5,561 nucleotides of DNA from Clostridium_Z sp040797585 (GTDB taxonomy: Bacteria > Bacillota > Clostridia > Clostridiales > Clostridiaceae): the NCBI RefSeq assembly GCF_040797585.1, contig NZ_JBFNEO010000187.1, forward strand, positions 1-5,561, written 5' to 3'. The position numbers and the translations under genes are program-made. A model generated the notes under the pieces. It searched no databases. It saw only the letters and a program-made list of their open reading frames with translations, and had not been told where the DNA came from. This document shows positions 1 through 5,561 of the stretch, piece after piece (the stretch's first letter is position 1; each line of letters starts with the position of its first letter).

Positions 1-39
1 GAAGTAGATTATTATTGTAATGAATTTAAGGGGGATATC

Positions 40-681
40 ATGGAGAAAATAGACATAAAAAAAAGACGTATGATGAAGTACTTCATAGAAGCAGCTAGAG
101 AAATAATAGATAATGAGGGAATTGAGAAAGTAACCATAAGGAAGGTAGCCTCTAGAGCAGGGTATAATAGTTCAACTCTTTATAATTACTTTGATAATTT
201 AGAGCACTTAACTTTTTTTGCTGTTTTTCATTATTTTCAGGATTATACTAATGATATAGGGAATAAACTTAAATACAGCAGAAATTCTATGGAAAGATTT
301 TTTATTATATGGGAATCCTTCTGTCTTTATTCCTTTAAGTACCCTAAGATATATAAAACCATGTTTTTTGGAGAGTTTAATAGATCTATAGATGAATCAA
401 TTAAAGCTTATTATAAAATATTTCAACATGAAACTGATGATCTTAATGAAGAAACAAAAGAGATGATTGAAAGCGGAGATATATATGTAAGAAATAGTCT
501 TCTTTTAGAATCTTGTGCTAGGGAAGAGTTTATAGATAAGAGCCATATAAATGAATTAAATGAAATAATATTACTTACCTATGAAGCTATGATTACAAGA
601 TATATTAATAATAAAATATGTGGAACTCCTGAGGAGATGACTAAAAAATTCATGTTATATTTAAAAAGAATAATGAAGTAA
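40..681 (+). CDS. TetR/AcrR-family transcriptional regulator
   Basis: This 213-residue protein has the size and layout of a TetR-family repressor. An N-terminal three-helix DNA-binding domain spans about residues 12-60, with the family pattern AAREIIDNEGIEKVTIRKVA followed by the recognition helix around residues 40-51 (AGYNSSTLYNYF). The remainder, about 65-213, is a helical, aromatic-rich ligand-binding and dimerisation domain with no recognisable specificity motif. The start at 40 is supported by AAGGGGG at 28-34, five bases upstream. The gene points the same way as the reductase/transporter genes but is separated from them by a terminator and about 300 bp, so it is probably transcribed separately. 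By position it is the best candidate regulator of the downstream unit, acting at the twin palindromes at 891-940. No copy of that palindrome lies in the 39 bases visible upstream of its own start, so autoregulation through it is not evident. The ligand is unknown; the imported betaine-like substrate is a reasonable guess. Family assignment is strong, target assignment is inference. Confidence 0.9.
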   Translation: MEKIDIKKRRMMKYFIEAAREIIDNEGIEKVTIRKVASRAGYNSSTLYNYFDNLEHLTFFAVFHYFQDYTNDIGNKLKYSRNSMERFFIIWESFCLYSFKYPKIYKTMFFGEFNRSIDESIKAYYKIFQHETDDLNEETKEMIESGDIYVRNSLLLESCAREEFIDKSHINELNEIILLTYEAMITRYINNKICGTPEEMTKKFMLYLKRIMK

Positions 682-734
682 TATATTAATGATATAAGAA
701 ATTATTATGTTAATATGGAAACTTTAATAAACTT

Positions 735-766
735 AAAACTCCTAAACAATTTAGGGGTTTTTTCTT
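735..766 (+). terminator. Intrinsic terminator after the TetR-family gene
   Basis: AAAACTCCTAAA (735-746) pairs with TTTAGGGGTTTT (750-761), giving a 12-bp stem with one T-G wobble and a 3-base loop. Six T residues (758-763) follow the G-rich arm. This is a classic Rho-independent terminator 54 bp after the regulator's stop codon. It implies that the downstream genes need their own promoter. Confidence 0.88.
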
Positions 767-867
767 ATTTTAAAAGGTAAAAAAACATGAATTTTAAATT
801 AAATATAGGATTATTGTAGAAAAACATAAAATCTATCAAGAGAAATTCTTGTGAAAATTTAATTATA

Positions 868-910
868 TTGAAAAATGTCAATTGTCAGAAAATATAATCA
901 TGATTATAGA
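868..910 (+). promoter_or_regulatory. Candidate sigma-A-type promoter(s) for the reductase operon
   Basis: Two overlapping readings are possible. One is TTGTCA (882-887), a 17-base spacer and TATAGA (905-910). The other is TTGAAA (868-873), a 19-base spacer and a perfect TATAAT (893-898). Further TATAAT strings at 927-932 and 947-952 lack a well-spaced -35 box. All lie within or next to the palindromes, so a repressor bound there would block polymerase. In DNA this AT-rich, -10-like strings are common by chance, so the exact start is not fixed. Confidence 0.4.
893..908. promoter_or_regulatory. Putative operator, copy 1 (16-bp perfect palindrome)
   Basis: TATAATCATGATTATA is a perfect 16-bp inverted repeat centred between 900 and 901. 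It lies in the promoter region of the reductase genes, downstream of a TetR-family gene, and shares a 16-base identical stretch (891-906) with copy 2 at 925-940. A perfect palindrome of this length is typical of sites for dimeric repressors. Assignment to the adjacent TetR protein is inference. Confidence 0.6.
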
Positions 911-928
911 AAAAACGAATTGGTAATA

Positions 929-940
929 TAATCATGATTA
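929..940. promoter_or_regulatory. Putative operator, copy 2 (12-bp perfect palindrome)
   Basis: TAATCATGATTA is a perfect 12-bp palindrome centred between 934 and 935, exactly 34 bp from the centre of copy 1. The identity with copy 1 extends leftwards to 925 (16 bases in all). The repetition of the same palindrome in about 50 bp argues for a real binding site and not chance AT-rich symmetry. Confidence 0.6.
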
Positions 941-989
941 AATTATTATAATTTTAAGAATATTTGAAATATAAGAGAGGAGTATAGCT

Positions 990-2315
990 ATGAATTTAAA
1001 AATTGGAAACTTTCATGTTAGAGATATTAAGTTTGGTAAGAAGACAGAATTTGAAAATGGAATATTAACTATCAATAAAGAAGAAGCTTTAAATTTTGTT
1101 ATGGAGGATAGCCATATAACAGAGGCAGATCTTTATATTGTAAAACCAGGGGATAAGGTTAGGTTAGTACCAGTAAAAGAGGCCATAGAGCCAAGAATTA
1201 AGTTAAATGGATCTCCTTTGTTTCCAGGATATACAGGGGAACTTTCAAAATGTGGACATGGTACATGTCATGCTTTAAAAGATATGTCTTTAATTGTGGT
1301 TGGAAAGCATTGGGGAGGATTTCAAGATGGGCTTATAGATATGAGTGGAGTGGGAGCTAAGTATTCTTACTTTTCTACCCTTAAAAATTTAGTTTTAGTT
1401 GCAGATAGTGATGAGGATTTTGAAAAACATGAGCAACAGAAAAAGAATAATGCCCTTAGAAAAGCAGGCCATAAATTAGCAGAGTTTATTGCAACCAGTG
1501 TAAAGGATAAGGAACCAGAAGATATAGAGAGGTTTAATCTTGAACCTATAACAAAGAGAGAAGATGCTACTAAAAATTTAAAAAATGTAGTCTTAGTACT
1601 TCAACCTCAATCGCAAATGGAGGAGCTTGGGTATAACGATTTACTTTATGGATGGGATACAAATAGAATGTTACCAACATTTATACATCCCAATGAGGTT
1701 TTAGATGGAGCTATGGTATCAGGAAGCTTTATGCCTTGTTCATCAAAATGGAGTACTTATGATTTTCAAAACTTTCCTATGATTAAAAGATTATATAAAG
1801 AGCATGGAGATACCATAAACTTTTTAGGGATAATAATGTCTAATCTTAATGTTGCATTAGATCAAAAAGAAAGAGCTGCTTTATTTGTAGCTAATATGGC
1901 AAGAAACTTAGGAGCTCATGCGGCAGTTGTGGCAGAAGAAGGCTATGGAAATCCAGATGCAGATTTTATAGCATGTATAGTAGCCTTAGAAAATGAAGGA
2001 ATAAAAACTGTTGGATTAACTAATGAATGTACAGGAAGAGATGGGAAATCTCAGCCTCTTGTATCTTTAGATGAAAAGGCAAATGCTATAGTGTCTTGTG
2101 GAAACGTTTCAGAACTTATTGAACTTCCACCTATGGATATAGTTCTTGGAGAACTGCAGGCTTTAGGTAGAGATGGACTTTCTGGAGGATGGGCAGATGA
2201 TGAAGTTTTAGGACCTTCTGTGAGGGAAGACGGCTCAATAATTATGGAGAATAACTCAATGTTTTGTGGAGATCAAGTAGTAGGTTGGTCAAGAAAAACT
2301 ATGGTGGAATTTTAG
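990..2315 (+). CDS. grdI: Betaine (or sarcosine) reductase protein B, pyruvoyl proprotein subunit
   Basis: This 441-residue protein belongs to the GrdE/GrdG/GrdI family, the non-selenoprotein part of substrate-specific protein B in glycine, sarcosine and betaine reductases. Family members are made as proproteins of about 47 kDa and self-cleave at an internal cysteine, which becomes the pyruvoyl group at the new N-terminus of the smaller fragment. Here Cys250, in GSFMPCSSKWSTYDFQNFP, is the best candidate: cleavage would give pieces of about 249 and 192 residues, close to the known pattern (Cys242 in GrdE). Other visible landmarks are KCGHGTCHALKD (87-98), QPQSQMEELGYNDLLYGWD (205-223) and TNECTGRDGKSQPL (344-357). 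AGGAG at 978-982 supports the start. The stop overlaps the ribosome binding site of the next gene, its partner subunit. Betaine is favoured over sarcosine because a BCCT transporter follows, so grdI is a context-based symbol; grdG cannot be excluded. Confidence 0.87.
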   Translation: MNLKIGNFHVRDIKFGKKTEFENGILTINKEEALNFVMEDSHITEADLYIVKPGDKVRLVPVKEAIEPRIKLNGSPLFPGYTGELSKCGHGTCHALKDMSLIVVGKHWGGFQDGLIDMSGVGAKYSYFSTLKNLVLVADSDEDFEKHEQQKKNNALRKAGHKLAEFIATSVKDKEPEDIERFNLEPITKREDATKNLKNVVLVLQPQSQMEELGYNDLLYGWDTNRMLPTFIHPNEVLDGAMVSGSFMPCSSKWSTYDFQNFPMIKRLYKEHGDTINFLGIIMSNLNVALDQKERAALFVANMARNLGAHAAVVAEEGYGNPDADFIACIVALENEGIKTVGLTNECTGRDGKSQPLVSLDEKANAIVSCGNVSELIELPPMDIVLGELQALGRDGLSGGWADDEVLGPSVREDGSIIMENNSMFCGDQVVGWSRKTMVEF

Positions 2316-2319
2316 GAGG
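2314..2319 (+). promoter_or_regulatory. Ribosome binding site overlapping the preceding stop codon
   Basis: AGGAGG shares its first two bases with the TAG stop (2313-2315) of the upstream subunit gene and lies seven bases before the ATG at 2327. It fixes the selenoprotein start at 2327, where the family-typical MKKAILYVNQFFGQIGGEDKA begins. The overlap suggests coupled translation of the two protein B subunits in matched amounts. Confidence 0.85.
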
Positions 2320-2326
2320 GCGTATT

Positions 2327-3640
2327 ATGAAAAAAGCTATACTTTATGTAAATCAGTTCTTTGGACAAATAGGTGGAGAAGATAAGGCAGATTTTCCACC
2401 AGAGATAAGAGAAGGTACAGTTGGACCAGCAATGCAATTAGATAAGATTTTGAAAGAAGCTAAAGTAAGTCACACTATAATATGTGGAGATAATTTTATG
2501 GGCTCTAATACTAAAGAAGCTGTAGAGAGTATATTAAATTTTCTAGAAGATAAAAAATTTCATATATTCTTTGCAGGACCTGCATTTCAGGCGGGAAGAT
2601 ATGGAGTAGCATGTGGAGAAATATGCAAGGCAGTTAAGGAAAAATTTAATGTTCCTGTAATAACTTCTATGCATGAAGAAAATCCAGGAGTAGAAATGTT
2701 TAGAGAGCATATGTACATTTTTAAAGGTGGTCATAGTGCAGCAAAAATGAAGAAGGATATAGAGAGTATGGCTCTATTTGGAGATAAGATTCTAAGAGGA
2801 GATGAGAAGAAAGGAGCAAAAGAGGAAGGTTACTATGGACGTGGAATAAGGCATCAAGTATTAAGGGAGGATGGAAAATCAGCAGTAGATAGGGTTATAG
2901 ATATGCTTCTTAAAAAGATAAATGATGAAGATTATGTATCAGAATTACCTATACCAAAGGCAGATAGAGTTCCAATAGCCCCACCTATAAAATACCTATC
3001 TCTAGCTAATATAGCAGTAGTTACCACAGGAGGAATTGTACCAATTGATAATCCAGACAGGATACAATCTGCTTCAGCTACTAGATGGGGAAGATATGAT
3101 ATATCTAAGATAAATGATTTAGAGCAGGGAGTATATAAAACTATTCATGCTGGATTTGATCCATCAGCTGCTGATAGAGATCCAGATGTTATAGTTCCTA
3201 TAGATGTATTAAAAGCTTTTGAGAAAGAAAAGAAAATAGGAAAGCTTCATGATTATTTTTATTCCACTGTAGGTACTGGAACAACTCAAGGGGAAGCAGC
3301 TAGAATGGCAGAGGAGATTATTCCTTATTTATTAGAGGATAAAGTTAATGGAGTTATTCTTACTTCCACATGAGGAACTTGTACACGTTGCGGTGCAACC
3401 ATGGTAAAAGAAATAGAAAGAGCTGGAATTCCTATTGTCCAGATGGCAAACTTAATTCCAGTATCTAAAACTGTAGGAGCTAATAAAATAGTTCCAACTA
3501 TTTCAATTCCATATCCTTTAGGAGATCCTTCTACAAGTAAGGAAGAACAGTTAAAGTTAAGAAGTCATAGGGTAGAAGTGGCATTAAACGCTTTAACTGA
3601 AGATATAAAAGAACAAACAGTATTTAAAGTTAAAATTTAA
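2327..3640 (+). CDS. grdH: Betaine (or sarcosine) reductase protein B selenoprotein subunit, UGA read as selenocysteine
   Basis: The gene encodes 437 residues when the in-frame TGA at 3371-3373 is read as selenocysteine (residue 349); the true stop is TAA at 3638-3640. It belongs to the GrdB/GrdF/GrdH family. The N-terminus carries the family signature NQFFGQIGGEDKAD (9-22). A second block, FFAGPAFQAGRYGVACG (81-97), and TTGGIVPIDNPDRIQS (233-248) follow. The active site is Sec349-Gly-Thr-Cys352-Thr-Arg-Cys355, the UxxCxxC motif of this family. After the UGA the frame continues without a break with typical family sequence (MVKEIERAGIPIVQMANLIPVSKTVGANKIVPTISIPYPLGDP). In the family, the selenocysteine attacks the substrate's alpha carbon, releases the amine (trimethylamine from betaine) and hands the carboxymethyl group to selenoprotein A. 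The gene lies 11 bp after its partner subunit and 28 bp before the transporter. Ordinary gene calling would give a truncated protein plus a spurious 79-residue ORF from 3401. The substrate is inferred from context; grdF or another paralogue is possible. Confidence 0.92.
3371..3373 (+). other. Selenocysteine codon (UGA recoding site)
   Basis: This in-frame TGA is codon 349 of the selenoprotein gene. It is preceded by the residues VILTST and followed by GTCTRCG, so reading it as Sec produces the UxxCxxC redox motif of the GrdB/GrdF/GrdH family at the expected position. Sec insertion requires SelA, SelB, SelC (the Sec tRNA) and SelD, none of which is in this window. Confidence 0.93.
3378..3410 (+). 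promoter_or_regulatory. Bacterial SECIS-like hairpin downstream of the UGA
   Basis: The apical stem GTTGC (3387-3391) pairs perfectly with GCAAC (3395-3399) around a GGT triloop (3392-3394). A lower stem can form by pairing 3382-3384 (TAC) with 3404-3406 (GTA), then 3378-3380 (CTT) with 3408-3410 (AAG) across one mismatch. The loop starts 18 bases after the UGA and has G in its first two positions, which fits the published bacterial SECIS consensus (short apical loop with an early G, at roughly 16-37 bases from the UGA). SelB would bind here to direct Sec-tRNA to the ribosome. The element lies within coding sequence, so its bases also encode CTRCGATMVK. The lower stem is less certain than the apical one. 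Confidence 0.72.
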
Positions 3641-3668
3641 GCTGGTAAATTTTAGAAAGGAGAGCCTT

Positions 3669-5195
3669 ATGAAAAAAGAGAATAATAAAGTTTTCTATAT
3701 ATCCTTATTATTATCTATTACAGTAGTACTTTGGGGAATTCTAGCCAGTGAAAGTTTCCAAAGTATAGCAGGTAGTGTAATGAAATATTTAACTGAATAT
3801 TTTGGATGGGCCTACTTACTTTCTATGCTTATATTTGTTATATTTGCACTATTCTTAGCCTTTAGTAGGTTTGGAAAAATAAAGCTTGGACCTGATGATT
3901 CTACTCCAGAATATAGTACCCTTTCTTGGTTTGCTATGTTGTTTGGAGCTGGTATGGGAATAGGATTAGTATTTTGGGGAGTAGCAGAGCCTTTAGCACA
4001 CTTTACAAATCCTCCATATGGTTCTGCTGGAACTCCTGAGGCAGCTAATTTTGCAATGAAATCTGTTTTTATGCATTGGGGATTTCACCCTTGGGCTAAT
4101 TATAGTATTTTAGGACTAGCTCTTGCATACTTTCAATTTAGAAAAAATAAACCTGCCCTTGTGAGCTCAGTATTTATACCTATAATAGGAGAAGAAAGGG
4201 CAAATGGACCTATTGGTAAACTTATAGACATACTAGCTATATTTGCAACAGTTGGTGGAGTTGCCACATCCTTAGGTCTTGGAACCCTTCAAATAAATAG
4301 TGGATTAAACTTTCTTTTTGATATTCCTAAGAACTACAAAGTACAGTTAATAATAATATTAATAGTTACAGTTATTTATATATTAACTGCAGTAAGTGGA
4401 GTGGAGAAGGGGATTAAATTAATATCTGATATTAATCTATATTTAGCTTTTGTTTTATTACTTTTTTGTATATTCATAGGACCGAAGATCCCTATGATTA
4501 ACTCTTTAGTTAATGGCTTAGGAGAATATGTACAAAATTTTATACAGGATAGTCTTAAGATAAACTCTTATGGCGACAATGGATGGCTTGGAACCTGGAG
4601 AATATTTTATTGGGCTTGGTGGATTGCTTGGGCACCATTTGTAGGTACTTTTATAGCGAGAATTTCTAAAGGTAGAACTATAAAAGAATTTATAATGGGG
4701 GTTATAGTGGCTCCATCCTTAGCATCCTTTGTATGGTTTTCTGTATTTGGAAGTATGGGATTAAATCTTTCAAATAAACTAAGTATTGATGTTTTAAAAA
4801 ATATAGCCTTAGAACCAGATACTGCTCTATTTGTAGTACTTTCTAATTATAAATTTGGAGCAATAATATCTATAATTGCAGTAGTTCTATTATGTACATT
4901 TTTTATAACTTCTGCTAATTCAGCTACCTTTGTTCTTGGAATGTTAAGTTCAAATGGGAATTTAAATCCAAGTAATAGGAGAAAAATACTTTGGGGAGTT
5001 ATACAAGCTCTTTTTGCAGTAGCTTTATTATTATCTGGAGGTTTAGAGGCTCTTCAAACTGCTTCCATAGCAGTGGCATTTCCTTTTATATTTGTAATGA
5101 TATTGGCCTGTATATCTATTATAAAGGCTCTTAAAGATGAAAATAAGGTAGTAATAAAATCTAAAGATAATAAAGTAAATACAACTATAACTTAA
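3669..5195 (+). CDS. BCCT-family transporter (glycine betaine/choline/carnitine type), probably Na+-coupled
   Basis: This 508-residue integral membrane protein has about 12 hydrophobic segments and the hallmarks of the BCCT family (BetP/OpuD/BetT). Visible motifs are the glycine stretch GAGMGIGLVFWGVAEPL (93-109), MHWGFHPWANYSILGLALAY (135-154) and the aromatic signature WAWWIAWAPFVGTFIARISKGR (315-336), whose tryptophans form the box that holds the quaternary ammonium group. FFITSANSAT (411-420) contains Thr414-Ser415, matching the sodium-site Thr-Ser pair of BetP; the substrate is therefore probably taken up with Na+. The N-terminal tail is very short and the C-terminal tail is a short lysine-rich stretch of about 20 residues (489-508). 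It lacks the long regulatory tails of BetP-type osmosensors, which fits a role in nutrient uptake over osmotic control. AAAGGAG at 3656-3662 supports the start. It follows the protein B genes by 28 bp and is probably co-transcribed, supplying substrate to the reductase. Betaine is the likeliest cargo, but choline or carnitine cannot be excluded from sequence. Confidence 0.92.
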   Translation: MKKENNKVFYISLLLSITVVLWGILASESFQSIAGSVMKYLTEYFGWAYLLSMLIFVIFALFLAFSRFGKIKLGPDDSTPEYSTLSWFAMLFGAGMGIGLVFWGVAEPLAHFTNPPYGSAGTPEAANFAMKSVFMHWGFHPWANYSILGLALAYFQFRKNKPALVSSVFIPIIGEERANGPIGKLIDILAIFATVGGVATSLGLGTLQINSGLNFLFDIPKNYKVQLIIILIVTVIYILTAVSGVEKGIKLISDINLYLAFVLLLFCIFIGPKIPMINSLVNGLGEYVQNFIQDSLKINSYGDNGWLGTWRIFYWAWWIAWAPFVGTFIARISKGRTIKEFIMGVIVAPSLASFVWFSVFGSMGLNLSNKLSIDVLKNIALEPDTALFVVLSNYKFGAIISIIAVVLLCTFFITSANSATFVLGMLSSNGNLNPSNRRKILWGVIQALFAVALLLSGGLEALQTASIAVAFPFIFVMILACISIIKALKDENKVVIKSKDNKVNTTIT

Positions 5196-5274
5196 AGATA
5201 TAATTAGAGAAAATTTTAAGTATATAAATTAAGGTATACAATCTACAGGTGTTAAATAAATAATCTATACAAGA

Positions 5275-5321
5275 AAAAATACTATGAAGTTATTGAATTT
5301 TAATAACTTCATAGTATTTTT
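5275..5321. terminator. Strong bidirectional intrinsic terminator between convergent genes
   Basis: AATACTATGAAGTTATT (5278-5294) and its exact reverse complement (5302-5318) form a perfect 17-bp stem around a 7-base loop. Three more A-T pairs extend it to 20 bp (5275-5321). A run of A on the left and of T on the right gives a U-tract on both transcripts. It therefore ends the reductase/transporter operon on the + strand and can also stop transcription of the convergent gene on the - strand. Confidence 0.88.
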
Positions 5322-5357
5322 ATTACTTTCAGGTATTATAAGAAAAAGTTTATTTGT

Positions 5358-5401
5358 AAAAATTAAAGCCAGGAGATAGTAGTTAACTACTATCCAAGCT
5401 T
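5358..5401 (-). terminator. Putative terminator overlapping the stop codon of the convergent gene
   Basis: GATAGTAGTTAACTACTATC (5375-5394) is a perfect 20-base palindrome, forming an 8-bp stem with a TTAA loop or a 10-bp arm fully paired. It can be extended imperfectly by AAGC (5366-5369) against GCTT (5398-5401). On the - strand it is followed by a T-rich stretch (complement of the A run at 5358-5362). The hairpin includes the stop codon of the - strand gene. The interior bulges and modest T-tract make it a moderate terminator candidate. Confidence 0.55.
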
Positions 5402-5560
5402 TTCTTCAAGGGATATTCTCTGGTTAATAAGAAGATCCATTTTATTATTAATAATGCTAAGCTCCTCATTTAATATGAAATTAAGCAGCCCTCTTGGAAT
5501 TTTAAATAAAGGGAATAATTTTAGTTCATCCTTATAGATATCAATAGAATCATTTTCAGT
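5390..5560 (-). CDS. C-terminal fragment of an unidentified protein (gene runs off the window)
   Basis: On the - strand an open frame enters from the window edge at 5560 and ends at TAG (complement of 5390-5392), giving the last 56 residues of a longer protein. The fragment begins TENDSIDIYKDELKLFPLFK and ends MDLLINQRISLEEKLG. It is rich in Leu, Ile, Asn, Lys and Glu, and the last 30 residues look helical, perhaps a coiled-coil or dimerisation tail. I do not recognise the family. Support for its being real comes from uninterrupted reading to the window edge, codon use like the neighbours (A/T-ending) and terminator-like hairpins just beyond its stop. It is convergent with the transporter gene and probably unrelated to the betaine module. 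Confidence 0.6.
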   Translation of the reverse strand, partial: TENDSIDIYKDELKLFPLFKIPRGLLNFILNEELSIINNKMDLLINQRISLEEKLG

Positions 5561-5561
5561 G

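Larger units (their letters stand above)
767..989. other. Non-coding control region upstream of the reductase operon
   Basis: This is a very AT-rich interval between the regulator's terminator and the first reductase gene; I see no credible coding sequence in it. It holds two palindromic repeats (891-940), candidate promoter boxes (868-910 and the T/A-rich stretch around 945-954), a weak small hairpin (837-851, CAAGAG against TTCTTG with a 3-base loop) and the ribosome binding site of the next gene (AGGAG at 978-982). I do not recognise a riboswitch. Confidence 0.7.

Noticed and set aside
862..881. Minus-strand promoter from a perfect TTGACA (complement of 876-881)
   Set aside because: No acceptable -10 box lies 16-18 bases further along that strand, and there is no minus-strand gene there to serve.
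767..890. Riboswitch or attenuator upstream of the reductase genes (e.g. a glycine riboswitch)
   Set aside because: The stretch is mostly A and T with only one small weak hairpin, has no conserved riboswitch-like G/C motifs, and no terminator hairpin precedes the start codon.
2543..2734. Minus-strand open frame of 63 codons
   Set aside because: It lies wholly inside the selenoprotein gene on the opposite strand, has no recognisable ribosome binding site and shows composition expected of an antisense shadow.
2264..3373. Start of the selenoprotein gene at the ATG at 2264
   Set aside because: It would overlap the upstream subunit gene by 52 bases, add about 21 residues without family resemblance and lacks a good ribosome binding site. 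The ATG at 2327 has AGGAGG seven bases upstream and begins with the conserved family N-terminus.
3401..3640. Separate 79-residue gene, or a pseudogene broken by a nonsense mutation
   Set aside because: It is in the same frame as the upstream gene, has no ribosome binding site of its own, and matches the C-terminal part of GrdB/GrdF/GrdH proteins. The TGA falls exactly at the family's selenocysteine.
1..5561. CRISPR array, insertion sequence, tRNA or rRNA gene
   Set aside because: There are no regularly spaced repeats, no transposase-like protein with terminal inverted repeats, and no tRNA or rRNA-like sequence in the short non-coding gaps.

Overview
The window is AT-rich, has strong Shine-Dalgarno sites (AGGAGG-like) ahead of every complete gene, uses intrinsic terminators, and carries a selenocysteine-encoding reductase subunit found in amino-acid-fermenting anaerobes. 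Together these point to a Clostridium-type Firmicute, for example the proteolytic clostridia that run Stickland fermentations. The species cannot be fixed from the sequence alone.

Layout: (1) 40-681 (+), a TetR-family regulator, closed by an intrinsic terminator at 735-766. (2) 767-989, a non-coding region holding two copies of a perfect palindrome (core TAATCATGATTA, centres 34 bp apart) that overlap TATAAT-like promoter boxes; it is the likely control region of the next operon. (3) 990-5195 (+), a tight three-gene unit: the pyruvoyl-type proprotein subunit of reductase protein B (GrdE/GrdG/GrdI family), the selenoprotein subunit of protein B (GrdB/GrdF/GrdH family), and a BCCT-family betaine/choline/carnitine-type transporter. 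(4) 5275-5321, a perfect 20-bp hairpin serving as a bidirectional terminator. (5) 5390-5560 (-), the C-terminal end of a convergent unidentified gene with its own putative terminator hairpin.

The main point for annotation is that the selenoprotein gene runs from 2327 to 3640 as one reading frame. The UGA at 3371-3373 is best read as selenocysteine, not stop. It sits in the family motif Sec-x-x-Cys-x-x-Cys, the reading frame continues with family-typical sequence to a normal length of 437 residues, and a bacterial SECIS-like hairpin lies immediately downstream at the expected distance. Automatic gene calling would split it into a truncated protein and a 79-residue fragment.

How the parts fit: the transporter imports a quaternary-ammonium compound, most likely glycine betaine. 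The two protein B subunits bind it and cleave its C-N bond, passing a carboxymethyl group to selenoprotein A. Proteins A (GrdA) and C (GrdC/GrdD), thioredoxin and the Sec machinery are not in this window and must be supplied from elsewhere, so this is a substrate-specific 'adapter' module. Betaine is preferred over sarcosine or another N-methylated substrate because of the BCCT neighbour, but this is inference. The system belongs to a known family; I do not see a wholly undescribed one here. The least described parts are the twin-palindrome operator with its adjacent TetR regulator and the exact substrate.
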